A DNA stretch of 64,000 nucleotides from Enhydrobacter aerosaccus. GTDB taxonomy: Bacteria; Pseudomonadota; Alphaproteobacteria; Reyranellales; Reyranellaceae. The notes under the pieces were generated by a model. It searched no databases. It was not told the DNA's origin and saw only the letters and a program-made list of their open reading frames with translations. The stretch spans positions 1 through 64,000 of the forward strand of contig CAIKZO010000039.1 in NCBI GenBank assembly GCA_903832005.1, in the 5' to 3' direction. A program made the translations under genes and the position numbers. Positions 34,774 to 43,005 of this stretch are shown here, piece by piece (the stretch's first letter is position 1; the number at the start of each line of letters is the position of its first letter).

Positions 34774-36240
34774 TCACGCCACCATGTTCTTGTAGATCGC
34801 TCCGTCCTTCACGATGACGAGAAAATTCTGGGCCGGGTTTTCGATCAGCTTGATGTTCGAGATCGGATCGCCATCGACCAGCAACAAGTCCGCGAGGGCG
34901 CCTTCCTGAACGACGCCTAGCTTGCCGTCGTACGGGCTGCGCAGGCCGGAAAGCGCGAGGAGTTCGGCATTGGTCGACGTCGCCATCTTCAGGAGTTCGG
35001 CAGGCGCGTACCAGCGGGTCAGCTTCGTCAGTTGCGCGCCCTGCCGGGCGGCGATCTTTGCGTCGAAGAGCGTGTCCGTTCCCCACGCCGTCTTCACCTT
35101 GTATTGCTTGGCCAGTCTGTAGGCGTTGTCGGTGCCCGAGATCATCTGCGACTGCTTCTTGCGATTGGCCGAGCCCTCGGGAAAGGGCGTGGCGTCCTCG
35201 TCATCGAGAAACGGCTGCAGGCTCCACCAGGCGCCCTTTTGCGCCATCAGCGCGACCGTCGGCTCATCCAGCAATTGACCATGCTCGATGCTTTTGACGC
35301 CGGCCTCGATCGCCTGTCGCACGGCGCGCGGCGTATAGGCGTGCACGGCGGCGTAAGTGCCCCAGTTCTCGGCCGCCTCGACGCCGGCGCGCAATTCGGG
35401 GACGGTGTATTGCGTCACGTCGAGTGGATCATAGACCGAGGAGACGCCGCCGCCGGCCATGAGCTTGATATGCGTGGCGCCCAACGCGAGCTGTTCGCGC
35501 GCACGCTTGCGCACCGTATCGGGATCGTCGGCGATCGCCGCGCCGCCCGCGCGTTCGGTGAAGGTGTAATCGCCCGGCCGCGCCGGAAGATCATTGGGCA
35601 ACCTGAAGTCGCCGTGGCCGCCGGTCTGGGAAATGAAGGCGCCCGCCGTCCAGATGCGGGGGCCCGGCACGATGCCGCTATCGATGCCGCGCTTCAGGCC
35701 GAACGCCGGCCCTCCCATGTCGCGAATGGAGGTAAATCCACGCAGCAACATGTCGTTGGCCGCTTTCACCGCGGCGACGTTGATGAAGCCCACGTCGGAG
35801 GTCAGCACGACCAGTTGAGGCACGGTCGCAAACATGATGTGCGTGTGCGCGTCGATCAGGCCGGGCATCAGGGTGCGGCCGCCACCTTGGATCCTCGTCA
35901 GCGCGAGATCTGCCGGCGCAGAAATCGGAGTAGGTGAAATCGACTTGATGGTGTTGCCGACGACCAGCACGTTCATCGGCGCGGAAAGCCTGTCGGAGAC
36001 GCCGTCGAAAATACGAACGTTCTCGAACAGCACGCCCTTGGTCTGCGCGCTCTGGGCCCGTGCCGGCGTCGAAACGCAATTCAACCCTGCGGCTGCGACC
36101 GCCGCGCCGGCGCCGGCGAGAAAGCCCCGCCGGGAGAAGTCCGCATTCATCTTCAAAGTCAGAGTGTGGAGCCCTGGCGCGCAGCACTGGCAGATCGAGC
36201 TATTGACCAGCCGATCCTTGCTTCCTGTCAGCGTGGCCAT
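34774..36240 (-). CDS. Tat-exported metal-dependent amidohydrolase
   Basis: A 488-residue periplasmic amidohydrolase of the imidazolonepropionase/prolidase-like group. Metal-binding motifs: DAHTHIMF (HxH), the Lys in THIKLMAGGG, HAYTPRAVRQAIEAGVKSIEHG (two His) and the Asp of WGTDTLF. A Tat signal FSRRGFLAG begins at about residue 35. Ahead of it is a 30-residue segment with Cys in ICQCCAPGLH; an excellent GAGGGAG six bases before the ATG at 36240 supports this longer start over the ATG at 36150. Substrates of such enzymes include dipeptides, organophosphates and cyclic amides. Confidence 0.86.
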   Translation of the reverse strand: MATLTGSKDRLVNSSICQCCAPGLHTLTLKMNADFSRRGFLAGAGAAVAAAGLNCVSTPARAQSAQTKGVLFENVRIFDGVSDRLSAPMNVLVVGNTIKSISPTPISAPADLALTRIQGGGRTLMPGLIDAHTHIMFATVPQLVVLTSDVGFINVAAVKAANDMLLRGFTSIRDMGGPAFGLKRGIDSGIVPGPRIWTAGAFISQTGGHGDFRLPNDLPARPGDYTFTERAGGAAIADDPDTVRKRAREQLALGATHIKLMAGGGVSSVYDPLDVTQYTVPELRAGVEAAENWGTYAAVHAYTPRAVRQAIEAGVKSIEHGQLLDEPTVALMAQKGAWWSLQPFLDDEDATPFPEGSANRKKQSQMISGTDNAYRLAKQYKVKTAWGTDTLFDAKIAARQGAQLTKLTRWYAPAELLKMATSTNAELLALSGLRSPYDGKLGVVQEGALADLLLVDGDPISNIKLIENPAQNFLVIVKDGAIYKNMVA

Positions 36241-36283
36241 GCGGCACTCCCTCGCGATCCCAACGGGCGGGGGAGTATAGGTC

Positions 36284-36709
36284 CTAGGCGAAGTCCTTCG
36301 CCACGAAGTAGCGCGTGTTGCCGGGCGGATAGTCGGCGATCTCGCCGAAGGTCTTGAAACCCTGGCGCAGGTAGAAGCGATGGGCGTCGGGGCTGAAGGT
36401 CTCGAGCCAGGCGCCGATGCAGCCGCGCTTCTTCGCTTCTTCCTCGGCCTCTGCCAGCAGTCGTGCGCCCATGCCCTGGCCGCGCAGCTTTTCCGGCACG
36501 AACAGAAGCTCGACGGTTAGGCGTTGCCACGAAGTGCGGCCGTACAGCCCGCCGATCAGCGTGCCGTTCTCCTGGATCATGATGGCCAGCGGCCGGCGGT
36601 CGTTCTCGCCCATCCGCGCCACGTTCACCGCCGAGATGCCCTGGCCAACGAGCTCGTGCATGCCAGCGGGTGGCTGGTCGGTGAGAACCAGCTCGACGGT
36701 GTCCGTCAT
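36284..36709 (-). CDS. GNAT-family N-acetyltransferase
   Basis: A 141-residue GNAT protein. The acetyl-CoA pyrophosphate loop is LRGQGMGARLLAEAEEEAKKRG (R/Q-x-x-G-x-G/A form), preceded by VELLFVPEKL and followed by LETFSPDAHRFYLRQGFKTFGEI, the usual C-terminal half. The substrate is unknown. The ATG at 36709 begins the typical domain, four bases after the HepT gene ends, so it may be read from the toxin-antitoxin message. Confidence 0.85.
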   Translation of the reverse strand: MTDTVELVLTDQPPAGMHELVGQGISAVNVARMGENDRRPLAIMIQENGTLIGGLYGRTSWQRLTVELLFVPEKLRGQGMGARLLAEAEEEAKKRGCIGAWLETFSPDAHRFYLRQGFKTFGEIADYPPGNTRYFVAKDFA

Positions 36710-36713
36710 CACT

Positions 36714-37061
36714 TCACTCTTTGGAAATGGACTGAAGGATGTCGCCAACCGCTGTCTTGAGCTCTGGAAGTCGGTCGCGGATTGTCCGCCAGACAATGGC
36801 GGGGTCGATTCCAGCGTAGTCGTGCGCGATCAGGTTTCGCATGGCGCGGATCTTTGTCCAGGGAACGTCTGGCGCGAGATCCGTTACTTCACTCGGCAAT
36901 CGCCCAACGGCCTCGCCGATGTACTGAAGGGCGTGGAGAACGGCGTAGAGTGTTTTTTCATCGCCGCCGACGTCGCCGTTCGATTCTGAAGACCAAATTT
37001 CTATGCGGTCTATAAAGTCGAGTATGTCGCGCAGAAGATCCGACGGCCGGCTACGCTGCAT
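36714..37061 (-). CDS. hepT: HepT-like HEPN toxin
   Basis: A 115-residue HEPN protein. The RNase motif Rx4HxY is seen as RNLIAHDY (about residues 75-82), with the preceding RAM turn; helices 1-2 (LLRDILDFIDRIEIW, LHALQYIGEAVGRLP) match HepT. HepT toxins cleave RNA and are silenced by AMPylation of the motif Tyr by the partner MntA. The gene overlaps mntA by 11 bases, the usual arrangement for this module. Confidence 0.88.
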   Translation of the reverse strand: MQRSRPSDLLRDILDFIDRIEIWSSESNGDVGGDEKTLYAVLHALQYIGEAVGRLPSEVTDLAPDVPWTKIRAMRNLIAHDYAGIDPAIVWRTIRDRLPELKTAVGDILQSISKE

Positions 37062-37341
37062 AGCGTACTTCGTCGAGTACGCGCGCGCGCAGACGCGGCT
37101 TCAACGCTTGCGGTGTCGTGAGGTCGACAGGACAGCCGAGAATCTCGGCAAGTCGATCGCGCAATGCTGCGAAGTCGAACAAGTCCGGCACAGCGTCGAA
37201 TTCGACCAGCACATCCACATCGCTGTCGGGACCGGCTTCGCCTCGAGCCACGGAGCCGAACACGCCGAGCCGGCGCACGCCGGCACGCGCCAACTCCGCA
37301 CGATGTGCTGCTATCCGGATGAAGAATTCGGCTCGATCCAT
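37051..37341 (-). CDS. mntA: MntA-like nucleotidyltransferase antitoxin
   Basis: A 96-residue minimal nucleotidyltransferase. The catalytic GSVARGEAGPDSDVDVLVEF gives the GS and D-x-D residues (about 28-45), with a third Asp in PVDLTTP. MNT proteins AMPylate HepT and neutralise it. The gene comes first in the operon, as is common. The DNA has no sign of recent transfer. Function follows from established knowledge of HepT/MntA pairs. Confidence 0.88.
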   Translation of the reverse strand: MDRAEFFIRIAAHRAELARAGVRRLGVFGSVARGEAGPDSDVDVLVEFDAVPDLFDFAALRDRLAEILGCPVDLTTPQALKPRLRARVLDEVRYAA

Positions 37342-37411
37342 GACTCTCTCGCGTGTCGAATATAGCGCAGGAGAGCCCTTTATGACAGGCCCGGCTCAGG
37401 CCGGATCCTCT

Positions 37412-38581
37412 CTAGCGCAGCGGTTCCAGGATGCTCACATAGTTGGCGACCGCGGCGCCGCCCATGTTGAACACGCCGGCGATGTTGGCCTTCGGCAGCT
37501 GCAGCGCGCCGGGCGCGGTGCCCGAGAGCTGCATCGCCGACATCACGTGCATCGACACGCCGGTGGCGCCGACCGGATGGCCCTTGGCCTTGAGGCCGCC
37601 CGAGACGTTGACCGGCAGCTTGCCGTCGCGCTCGACCCAGCCTTCGTGGACCGCGCGTTCGCCTTCGCCCGGCGCCGTGAGGCCCATCGCCTCGTATTCG
37701 ATCAGCTCGGCCGAGGTGAAGCAGTCGTGGCTCTCGACGAAGGAGAGGTCGAGCAGGTCGATCTTCGCCTCGGTCAGCGCCTGCTTCCAGGCGAGCGCCG
37801 GGCCCTCGAACTTGATGATGTCGCGCTTGCTCATCGGCAGGAAGTCGTTGACGTGCTGCGCCGCGCGGAAGGCGATCGCCTGCTTCATGCCGAGCGCGGT
37901 CGAGACATCGGCCAGCACGACCGCGGCCGCGCCATCGGTGACCGGCGAGCAGTCGGTCCGCTTCAACGGGCCGGCCACGAACGGGTTCTTGTCCGAGGGT
38001 GTGCGGCAGAAGTCGTAGGCGAATTCCTTCTGGAAATGCGCGAACGGGTTCTTGGCGCCGTTCTTGTGCGCCTTGACCGCGATCTTGGCGAGCGCGTCGG
38101 ACTTGTCGCCGTAGCGCTGGAAATAGGCCGAGGTGATCTTGCCGAAGATGCCGGCGAAGCCTGCTTCGATGGTCGCTTCTTCGGCGACGTAAGAGGCCTT
38201 GATCAGCACCTCGCCGGCCTGCGTGGAGTTGAGTTCGGTCATCTTCTCGACGCCGACCACCAGCACGAAACGCGCCTTCTTGGCGGCGAGCGTGTTGAGC
38301 CCCATGTGGATCGCGGCCGAACCGGTGGCGCAGGCGTTCTCGACGCGGGTGCTGGGCTTGAAGCGCAGGTCGGGATGGGCCTGAAGGGCGAGCGAGGAAT
38401 GGAACTCCTGGCGCACGAAGCCGCCGTTCATGTTGCCGACGTAGATCACGTCGATGTCGCGCGGCTCGATGCCGGCGTGGGCGATCGCCTCGGATGCCGC
38501 CTTCACGATCAGCGACTCGCTGGTCTCGTTCTCGAGCTTGCCGAACTTGCCGTGGGACCAACCGACGATGCAGGCCGTCAT
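37412..38581 (-). CDS. Thiolase-family protein (acetyl-CoA acetyltransferase-like)
   Basis: A 389-residue thiolase-like protein of the SCP2/lipid-transfer type. The nucleophilic Cys is in VENACATGSAAIH (about residue 90), the His in ESHDCFTSAE, and a C-terminal GGLKAKGHPVGATG supplies another His. The end FNMGGAAVANYVSIL replaces the usual NIGGP/CGGMGQG block, so the second catalytic Cys is absent, as in sterol-carrier-type thiolases. It probably cleaves or condenses a 3-ketoacyl-CoA. There is no adjacent DUF35 partner. It diverges from the small membrane protein gene at 38737. Confidence 0.85.
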   Translation of the reverse strand: MTACIVGWSHGKFGKLENETSESLIVKAASEAIAHAGIEPRDIDVIYVGNMNGGFVRQEFHSSLALQAHPDLRFKPSTRVENACATGSAAIHMGLNTLAAKKARFVLVVGVEKMTELNSTQAGEVLIKASYVAEEATIEAGFAGIFGKITSAYFQRYGDKSDALAKIAVKAHKNGAKNPFAHFQKEFAYDFCRTPSDKNPFVAGPLKRTDCSPVTDGAAAVVLADVSTALGMKQAIAFRAAQHVNDFLPMSKRDIIKFEGPALAWKQALTEAKIDLLDLSFVESHDCFTSAELIEYEAMGLTAPGEGERAVHEGWVERDGKLPVNVSGGLKAKGHPVGATGVSMHVMSAMQLSGTAPGALQLPKANIAGVFNMGGAAVANYVSILEPLR

Positions 38582-38736
38582 TTGTACTTCTCCATGGGGA
38601 TCATCATCTTCAACGGTGCATATACACTTATAGGCGCCGCGCCGCCGGGCAAGCGGTCTCGCAGGATTTTAGCTCATGGCTATATGCCCTAATTCCGCCG
38701 CCCGATTATTGTCTATAGTCTCCTTCCAGAGGAACC

Positions 38737-39114
38737 ATGTCCGATCCCGTCCGCCCCCCGCTGCAACGCTCCCGCTGGCCCCTGATCCTGGGCGCCCTGG
38801 TGGGCAGCTTCCTGCTGGTCGGCGCGGGCCTTGGGCTCGGCTGGTACCTGTTTTACCGGCCGATCGTGAATGTCGCGGTACAGCTGCCGGCCCCTCCACC
38901 GCCGCCCGCCCCGCCGGGTCCGGACGCGCAGGCCGTCAAGGCGCTGGAAGACCAGATCGACAAGCAGAAGACCGCCAACAAGCAGATCGAGGACCAGATC
39001 GCGGCTCTCAAGGATCGCCTGCGCGCCGACGTCTGCACCGCCAAGGACCCGAGCGGCAAGGCCAGCCCGCAGCAGACCCCGATGCCGGGCCCCGGCGACG
39101 GCCGGAAGATCTAG
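38737..39114 (+). CDS. Small membrane protein: TM, Pro-rich linker, coiled coil, terminal Cys
   Basis: A 125-residue protein I do not recognise. A cytoplasmic basic N-terminus precedes one TM helix (PLILGALVGSFLLVGAGLGLG, about residues 15-37), a PPPPPAPPGP linker (about 52-62), a coiled coil (LEDQIDKQKTANKQIEDQIAALKDRL, about 69-95) and one Cys in ADVCTAK. The same order occurs in both SrfA paralogues of the convergent locus. It may therefore be an accessory protein of that system (inference). A GAGGA site precedes the ATG. Confidence 0.7.
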   Translation: MSDPVRPPLQRSRWPLILGALVGSFLLVGAGLGLGWYLFYRPIVNVAVQLPAPPPPPAPPGPDAQAVKALEDQIDKQKTANKQIEDQIAALKDRLRADVCTAKDPSGKASPQQTPMPGPGDGRKI

Positions 39115-39123
39115 CTGCTCTTT

Positions 39124-39181
39124 CGGACCGCGCGCATCCTGCGCGCTCATGCTCATGAGCGGGCTGGAAGCCCGCGGTCCG
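39124..39181. repeat. Cloverleaf-like palindromic element with three hairpins
   Basis: An outer 9-bp stem, CGGACCGCG (39124-39132) with CGCGGTCCG (39173-39181), encloses three perfect hairpins in a row: CGCGC/GCGCG (39131-39145), GCTCATG/CATGAGC (39145-39160) and GCGGGCT/AGCCCGC (39159-39175). It fills the gap between convergent genes. This is the layout of a REP/ERIC-like intergenic repeat family and can also act as a bidirectional terminator. I saw no second copy in the window. Confidence 0.6.
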
Positions 39182-39185
39182 CGAA

Positions 39186-40325
39186 TTACGGCTTCAACGT
39201 CTCGAGCGCCTTCTTGGCCTCGGCGTCGTTCTGGCCGGCGGCCTGCTGGAGCCATGTCCTGGCCTTGGTCGGATCGGCGGCAAGGCCCGCGCCGCCCTTG
39301 GCCAGCAGCTGTCCATACTTCCGCTGCGCTTCGACGTTGCCGGCCAGCGCCGCGCGCTCGTACCAGTCGGCGGCGCGTGTGCCGTCCTGCGGGAAGCCGG
39401 CCTTGGGCAGCTGCAGCGGATCGTAGAACCCCGCGACCGCCAGCTCGGCCTGCGGGTTGCCGGCTTCGGCCGCCGCACGCCACACCAGGAACGCCTCGCG
39501 CAGGTCGCCGCCCTGGGCGTAATCGCCGGCGCGCTTCAGCAGCGCCTCGGGCGTGGGCTTGGTCGCGAGATATTCGTCGATGGCCAGACGCGACGCCTTC
39601 TTTGGCGGCTCGATTGTTGGCGCTGGCGTTGGCGTAGGTGTCGGAACCGGCGGTGAAGGCGCGGCCGCGGTTTCGGCGGCCGACGCGGCCGGCGGCGGCG
39701 CGATGCCCATCAGGGCCTCGAGCTGTTGGCGATGGAACAGGTAAGCATAGGTGCCGCCTCCGATCAGCAGCGCCAGCACGATCAGCGTTAGCAGCCACGT
39801 GCCGCCGTTCGAGCGCGGCGGCGGCGGTTCCGGTTCGGGCTCCGGCAGGCGTGGCGGCAGCTCGGGCGCCTGCAGCACCAGCGGCGGCGGCAATTCAGGC
39901 TCGATCCGAAGCGGCGGCGGTTCGATCCGTTGCGCGGGGCGGCGCAGGCGTACCAGATCGTCGGTGCTGCGCGCCGACGGATCGATCGCGCCCGAGGTCA
40001 GCATCTGCGGCCATGCGATGACGGTGGCACCGACGACGCCGATGTCGGGCTCCCTCACGCGCAGCCGGACCGTGGACGTGCCGGCCAGGCGATCGCAGAT
40101 CTCCGGACCCAAGTGGAATTCCAGCGCGCCCTTCACCCGCTCGACATGCGCCGGCACCAGCCATGCCTCGGTGCGCCGCCAGCCGTCGTCGGCCAGGTGC
40201 GAGTCTGGCCCCTGCTGGCGTTGCAGCGAGAGGGCGAGACCGTCGGCCGGTGCGTCGAGATCGGTCACGCGCAGGATCGCGTGGCCGGGATCGGGCTGGG
40301 GCAGGACGGTGGCGCGCATCGGCAT
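39186..40325 (-). CDS. Membrane protein with C-terminal Sel1/TPR-like repeats (srf locus)
   Basis: A 379-residue protein, last gene of the srf-type operon. Residues 1-115 form a cytoplasmic beta-rich domain of unknown family; a Pro/Glu-rich linker (ELPPPLVLQAPELPPRLPEP region) leads to one TM helix (TWLLTLIVLALLIGGGTYAYL, about 172-192), then a second Pro/Thr linker. The C-terminal 120 residues have Sel1-like repeats: AFLVWRAAAEAGNPQAELAVAGFYD, AADWYERAALAGNVEAQRKYGQLLAKGG and ARTWLQQAAGQNDAEAKKALE. Sel1 repeats mediate protein contacts, here in the periplasm. It starts 10 bases after the srfC stop. Confidence 0.72.
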   Translation of the reverse strand: MPMRATVLPQPDPGHAILRVTDLDAPADGLALSLQRQQGPDSHLADDGWRRTEAWLVPAHVERVKGALEFHLGPEICDRLAGTSTVRLRVREPDIGVVGATVIAWPQMLTSGAIDPSARSTDDLVRLRRPAQRIEPPPLRIEPELPPPLVLQAPELPPRLPEPEPEPPPPRSNGGTWLLTLIVLALLIGGGTYAYLFHRQQLEALMGIAPPPAASAAETAAAPSPPVPTPTPTPAPTIEPPKKASRLAIDEYLATKPTPEALLKRAGDYAQGGDLREAFLVWRAAAEAGNPQAELAVAGFYDPLQLPKAGFPQDGTRAADWYERAALAGNVEAQRKYGQLLAKGGAGLAADPTKARTWLQQAAGQNDAEAKKALETLKP

Positions 40326-40335
40326 CGCGAACGAC

Positions 40336-42999
40336 CTAGGCGGCCACGGCGCGCAGGATCACGCCCAACCGCTCGTTCTGCTCGGCCGTGATCTCGCGGC
40401 CGCCTTCGTAGCCGATATTGTCCATGGCGAGCTGCAGGAACGCGCGCATCCAGTCGCGGCAATAGTCGGCGTAGATCGACGACGGCTCTTCGCTCAACGC
40501 GGGTGCGCCGTCGATCGGCGCCGGTCCCTGGAAGACGCGGCGGGTCGGCGCGTTGGGCGGCAGGCCCGGACGCTGCTCGAGCGGCAGGCGGTCGAAGCCC
40601 AGCGCGCTCACATAGCCATTCAGCGCCGAGGCGGCCGTGCGCACCTGGCGCTCGGCGATGTCTTCCCACTTGGCGTTGGCCGCGTTCTCGAGCGCGCGCA
40701 CGTCGAGCGAGAGCTGATCGATCAGCTTCAGGCGATGGGCGCCCACGACCAGCTCGTCGATCAGCCAGCCGAGATGCTGGCGGTCGACGCCGAAGTGCGA
40801 CAGCGCCTTGTCGTCGGCGCCGATGCGCCGCATGTTTTCCAGCCAGTATTCGGCGGCCTCGCGCGCGAAGCGTTCGGCGCGGTCTTCCAGCACGCCCGAG
40901 GGCGGTGCGGAGCGGCCGTCATCGTCGCCGAACACGTCGGCGAAGATGGCGCCGAGATCGACCGTCGCGCCGGTCGACTGCGCGGCTTGGCCGGTGGGCT
41001 TGCTGGCCTTGTTGGGATCCTCCGACGCGCGTGCGGTAGCGATGCGGAAATAGATGTCGCGCAGGGCCGAATCCGTCACCTGGAGTGCGCCGACGATCTC
41101 GCCGAACAGCTGGTGCTGGATGCAGGTCGACAGGCCACGCAGCACGGTCTGCACGAGGTCCCGCTTCTTGGTACGGGCGTCGCCGTCGGCGGCGCTGTGG
41201 AAGCCCGCGAGACGATCGACCAGGCGGCGCACCTGGATCTCGAGCTGGCCGCGCACCTGGGCGCGCTTGATCGCGGGATCGCAGACCGGCGTCAGGCACT
41301 TCACGAGATAGGCCACGCCGCCGTCGTTGGCGCGGAAGGCCTCGTCCCAGGCCGTGGCCGGATCGGAGAAATGACGCCGCACTTCCAGGTTCTCGGTGAA
41401 GTGCGTGCGTAGCTCGCTGGCGCGCGCGGCGAAGGCCTCGGCGATGCCGGTCTCGCGGCCGCCGTCATAGTCCATGAGGCGTTCGTCGATGACCGTGGGG
41501 TTGCGCAGCCAGAAGGAATTGTCGAACGGCCGGCCGTTCCAGTTGGCCGGCCACTCACCGCGGAAGTTGTTGATCAGCGAATTGCCGAGACGCGCGCTCC
41601 AGCGGAGCCGGCGCGATTCCTCGGTCTCGCCCGCCTTCTGCTCGAACTCGCGGTCCATCTTGGTCAGCACGAGGAACAGCGCATTCTTCTGCTTGGCGCG
41701 GTCGGCCGGCGTGGCGCCGATCGTCTGGTCGATCCACGCCGTCATCATGTCGGAGAGATCGCGTACTTCCTGGTTGCCGTCGGGAATGCACAGCAGGATC
41801 GCCGACAGCTCGCGTTCGGCAGAGTAGCGCTGGAAGAGATAGGCGACCTTGCCGCGCAGCAGCAGCTCGCGCAGCGGGTTGGCACCCTCGGCGACGCCCT
41901 TGGCCTTGGCCACGTCCTCGAGGTTGCCGAGCTTCAGGCGCGAGCGTGCGCCCGGAAAGTCGAGCAGGTCGGTGTGATCGAAGAAGTCCCACGGCTTCTC
42001 GTCGATCGCGACCGAGAGTTCGGCGGTCAGCGCGCAGACCAGCGAGCGCGGCAGGCGCGCATCGGGCGAGGTCTTGCGGTCGGCCTGCTTGGGCCGCACC
42101 AGCAAGGTGTCGTTGGCGTCGGCGCCCAGCTTGTCGAGCGTGAGGACGTCGATGATGCTCTTCTCGCGCGGGATCAGCGCATCCATGCCGAGCAGCGCCT
42201 CGGGCGCGTGGCCGAGCTTCTCGAGACCGTCGAATAGCGTGAGATAAAGATCGGTGAAGGGCTGGAAATCGTACCACAGCACCGACCACAGCCGGGCGCG
42301 GTCGACACCGCTCAGGCGCGGCGCCAGCTCGATCGCCTCGCGCCAGTATTCGGTGCGCAGCTCCGAGGTGATACCGGCGAAGAACGTGTCGAAATACTCG
42401 ATCAGGTCGAGCACGTCATCGCTGTCGAGATCGCCCGGCGGCGTCGGCAACGCCTTGGCGCGCAGCTCCGTGAGGCGCTTGCGGATCGCCTCGCCGTCGG
42501 GCCGCTCGAAGGCCGCCTTCTGGTGGTCGAAGTCCATCAGGAAGGAGTTGCCCAGGATCTTCACGATGTCGGTTTGTGTGAGCAGCCGCACGCGCACCGG
42601 GAAGTCCGGCGCCACGTCGCTGAGGCCAAGTCCGAAGCGCGTTACCAGGCCGGTCGACTCGCGATTGCCCGGCGGATTGATCTCGCGCAGGAAGTCGTAG
42701 GTCTTGTCGGCGAAGCGCGCCTGCAGCGGGCGGCCGTCGCGGCTCGCCAGGATCGACACGAGATAGGATTTGCCGGCCTGGCTCGGACCGAACACGCCCA
42801 CGCACATGCGCCGGCGGGCGGCGCGTGAGAGCTTGCGGCTCTGGTTGCGAACCTTCTGCAGCTCGCTGATCAGCGACGGCGCCTGCTGCGCCACGGTCGG
42901 CGACTGGGCGGCAGCGCCCTTCAGCCAGGTGACACCCTCGCTTGCCGAGACGGCCAGCGCCTCGCAGTCCTGGGCCAGTTTGAGATCGACGGTGTCCAT
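40336..42999 (-). CDS. srfC: SrfC-family virulence-factor-like P-loop protein
   Basis: An 887-residue protein of the SrfC family (named for SsrB-regulated factors of Salmonella). A P-loop GPSQAGKSYL is at residues 71-80 after a short helical leader; DLLDFPGARSRLK (about residue 345) looks like the DxxG switch of a GTPase-type fold, and VLTKMDREFEQKAG gives a possible TKxD base-specificity motif. The long C-terminal part is helical. This suggests a large dynamin- or septin-like GTPase, but no activity is established. Gap to srfB is six bases, so they are co-translated. No signal peptide or secretion motif is seen. Confidence 0.85.
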   Translation of the reverse strand: MDTVDLKLAQDCEALAVSASEGVTWLKGAAAQSPTVAQQAPSLISELQKVRNQSRKLSRAARRRMCVGVFGPSQAGKSYLVSILASRDGRPLQARFADKTYDFLREINPPGNRESTGLVTRFGLGLSDVAPDFPVRVRLLTQTDIVKILGNSFLMDFDHQKAAFERPDGEAIRKRLTELRAKALPTPPGDLDSDDVLDLIEYFDTFFAGITSELRTEYWREAIELAPRLSGVDRARLWSVLWYDFQPFTDLYLTLFDGLEKLGHAPEALLGMDALIPREKSIIDVLTLDKLGADANDTLLVRPKQADRKTSPDARLPRSLVCALTAELSVAIDEKPWDFFDHTDLLDFPGARSRLKLGNLEDVAKAKGVAEGANPLRELLLRGKVAYLFQRYSAERELSAILLCIPDGNQEVRDLSDMMTAWIDQTIGATPADRAKQKNALFLVLTKMDREFEQKAGETEESRRLRWSARLGNSLINNFRGEWPANWNGRPFDNSFWLRNPTVIDERLMDYDGGRETGIAEAFAARASELRTHFTENLEVRRHFSDPATAWDEAFRANDGGVAYLVKCLTPVCDPAIKRAQVRGQLEIQVRRLVDRLAGFHSAADGDARTKKRDLVQTVLRGLSTCIQHQLFGEIVGALQVTDSALRDIYFRIATARASEDPNKASKPTGQAAQSTGATVDLGAIFADVFGDDDGRSAPPSGVLEDRAERFAREAAEYWLENMRRIGADDKALSHFGVDRQHLGWLIDELVVGAHRLKLIDQLSLDVRALENAANAKWEDIAERQVRTAASALNGYVSALGFDRLPLEQRPGLPPNAPTRRVFQGPAPIDGAPALSEEPSSIYADYCRDWMRAFLQLAMDNIGYEGGREITAEQNERLGVILRAVAA

Positions 43000-43005
43000 A
43001 CGCGT

